Assembly: GCF_000166395.1 (NCBI RefSeq)
Contig: NC_014655.1
Location: 558,001-622,000, forward strand
Direction: 5' to 3'
Length of the DNA: 64,000 nt
Source: Leadbetterella byssophila DSM 17132
GTDB taxonomy: Bacteria; Bacteroidota; Bacteroidia; Cytophagales; Spirosomataceae
Shown here piece by piece: positions 63,469 through 64,000 of this stretch. A program made the position numbers and the translations under genes. Numbering within the stretch: position 1 is the first letter of the stretch; the number at the start of each line of letters is the position of its first letter. The notes beneath the pieces were generated by a model. The model was not told the DNA's origin. It worked only from the letters and a program-made list of their open reading frames with translations, and did not search any database.

Positions 63469-64000
63469 GATCCGAAGCCCCTTTGTATACTCCTTCCGAA
63501 GCTCAACTTCGTTTTGATCCGAAGACCCTTTGTGTAGTCCATCTGAAGCTCAGCTCCGTTTTAGATCCGAAGACCCTTTGTGTAGTCCATCTGAAGCTCA
63601 ACTTCGTTTTGATCCGAAGACCCTTTGTGTAGTCCATCTGAAGCTCAACTTCGTTTTGATCCGAAGATCCTTTGTTTAGTCCATCTGAAGCTCAGCTTCG
63701 TTTTGATCCGAAGACCCTTTGTGTAGGCCATCTGAAGCTCAACTTCGTTTTGATCTGAAGAACCTTTGTATAGTCCATCTGAAGCTCAACTTCGTTTTGA
63801 TCCGAAGACCCTTTGTGTAGGCCATCTGAAGCTCAGCTTCGTTTTGATCCGAAGAACCTTTGTGTAGTCCATCCGAAGCTCAGCTTCGTTTTGATCCGAA
63901 GAACCTTTGTGTAGTCCTTCTGAAGGTCAGCTTCGTTTTGATCCGAAGAACCTTTGTGTAGTCCATCCGAAGATCAACTTCGTTTTGATCTGAAGACCCT
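63469..64000. repeat. 47-bp tandem repeat array upstream of dnaE
   Basis: At least 11 full units start at 63469, 63516, 63564, 63611, 63658, 63705, 63752, 63799, 63846, 63893 and 63940, and a twelfth begins at 63987 and leaves the window. Each begins GATCCGAAG and carries TTTGTGTAGTCCATC, GAAGCTCAACTTCG and TTTT. Spacing is 47 bases (48 once). There are no spacers, so it is not CRISPR; 47 is not a multiple of 3 and stops occur in all frames, so it is not coding. The end is beyond the window. Confidence 0.9.

Noticed and set aside
63469-64000. CRISPR array
   Set aside because: Units are contiguous 47-bp copies without unique spacers, and no cas genes are in the window.

Overview
The window comes from a member of the Bacteroidota, most likely an aerobic Cytophagales-type bacterium. 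The genus is a guess; Leadbetterella or a relative would fit. The evidence is a secreted subtilase with a type IX secretion C-terminal domain, a TamL-type lipoprotein BamA homologue, a TonB-dependent receptor, TAnnTTTG-type promoter boxes, few Shine-Dalgarno sequences, an A+T-rich genome and CTnDOT-type conjugation remnants (RteC, TraG/MobC).

Layout. 0-10.5 kb is core-like: a Crp/Fnr regulator with DinB and YceI genes and two matching TTGGT-N4-ACCAA operators, then a translationally coupled operon of glycosyltransferase, GH130 phosphorylase and glycosyltransferase, a ChaN/EreA-like secreted protein, a second Crp/Fnr regulator and a LytTR response regulator. 10.8-21.3 kb is an insertion-sequence graveyard: three IS3-family elements, two remnants of a fourth lineage inside long direct repeats, and IS21-type terminal repeats. 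It surrounds a lipoprotein, a broken secreted protein and a lipoprotein-subtilase gene pair. 21.5-34.6 kb is a metal (copper) resistance island bounded by broken conjugative-element genes: an rteC stub on the left and a truncated TraG/MobC coupling protein on the right. Its cargo, nearly all on the minus strand, is a multicopper oxidase, a haem-binding protein, a NosL-like lipoprotein, DUF305 (frameshifted), two DUF3347 proteins, a CPH-type P1B ATPase, a small protein, a Cys-rich protein, a CDF-like transporter and a TonB receptor. 34.6-37.9 kb holds broken polymorphic-toxin (RHS) debris, a large serine recombinase with a small partner, and tRNA-Glu.

38-54 kb is core: glycosyltransferase, hemL, a LppC-like lipoprotein/TPR protein, yidC, a stand-alone AAA ATPase, two RRM proteins sharing one terminator, an rRNA/tRNA methyltransferase, TamL, apaG, ung, an RlmK/L-type methyltransferase, an Lrp-like sensor domain and DUF2200. 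54-59.5 kb is a decaying stretch with at least three pseudogenes (carbon-nitrogen hydrolase, nucleotidyltransferase, membrane protein) and a secreted HExxH metallopeptidase candidate. 59.5-64 kb has a HEPN-like protein, an alternative DnaE polymerase, and a tandem array of 47-bp repeats upstream of dnaE that runs off the window.

How parts work together. The metal genes form one detoxification module: cytoplasmic export (P1B ATPase, CDF), periplasmic oxidation (multicopper oxidase) and periplasmic chelation (HMA, DUF3347, DUF305 and Cys-rich proteins). The two repeat/IS loci at 11.7 and 21.2 kb carry what looks like the 3' end of a tRNA-Glu-type gene with its terminator, and an intact tRNA-Glu with the same arrangement sits beside the recombinase at 37.9 kb. 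This suggests that tRNA-Glu-type sites were used repeatedly by integrating elements. That last point is inference.
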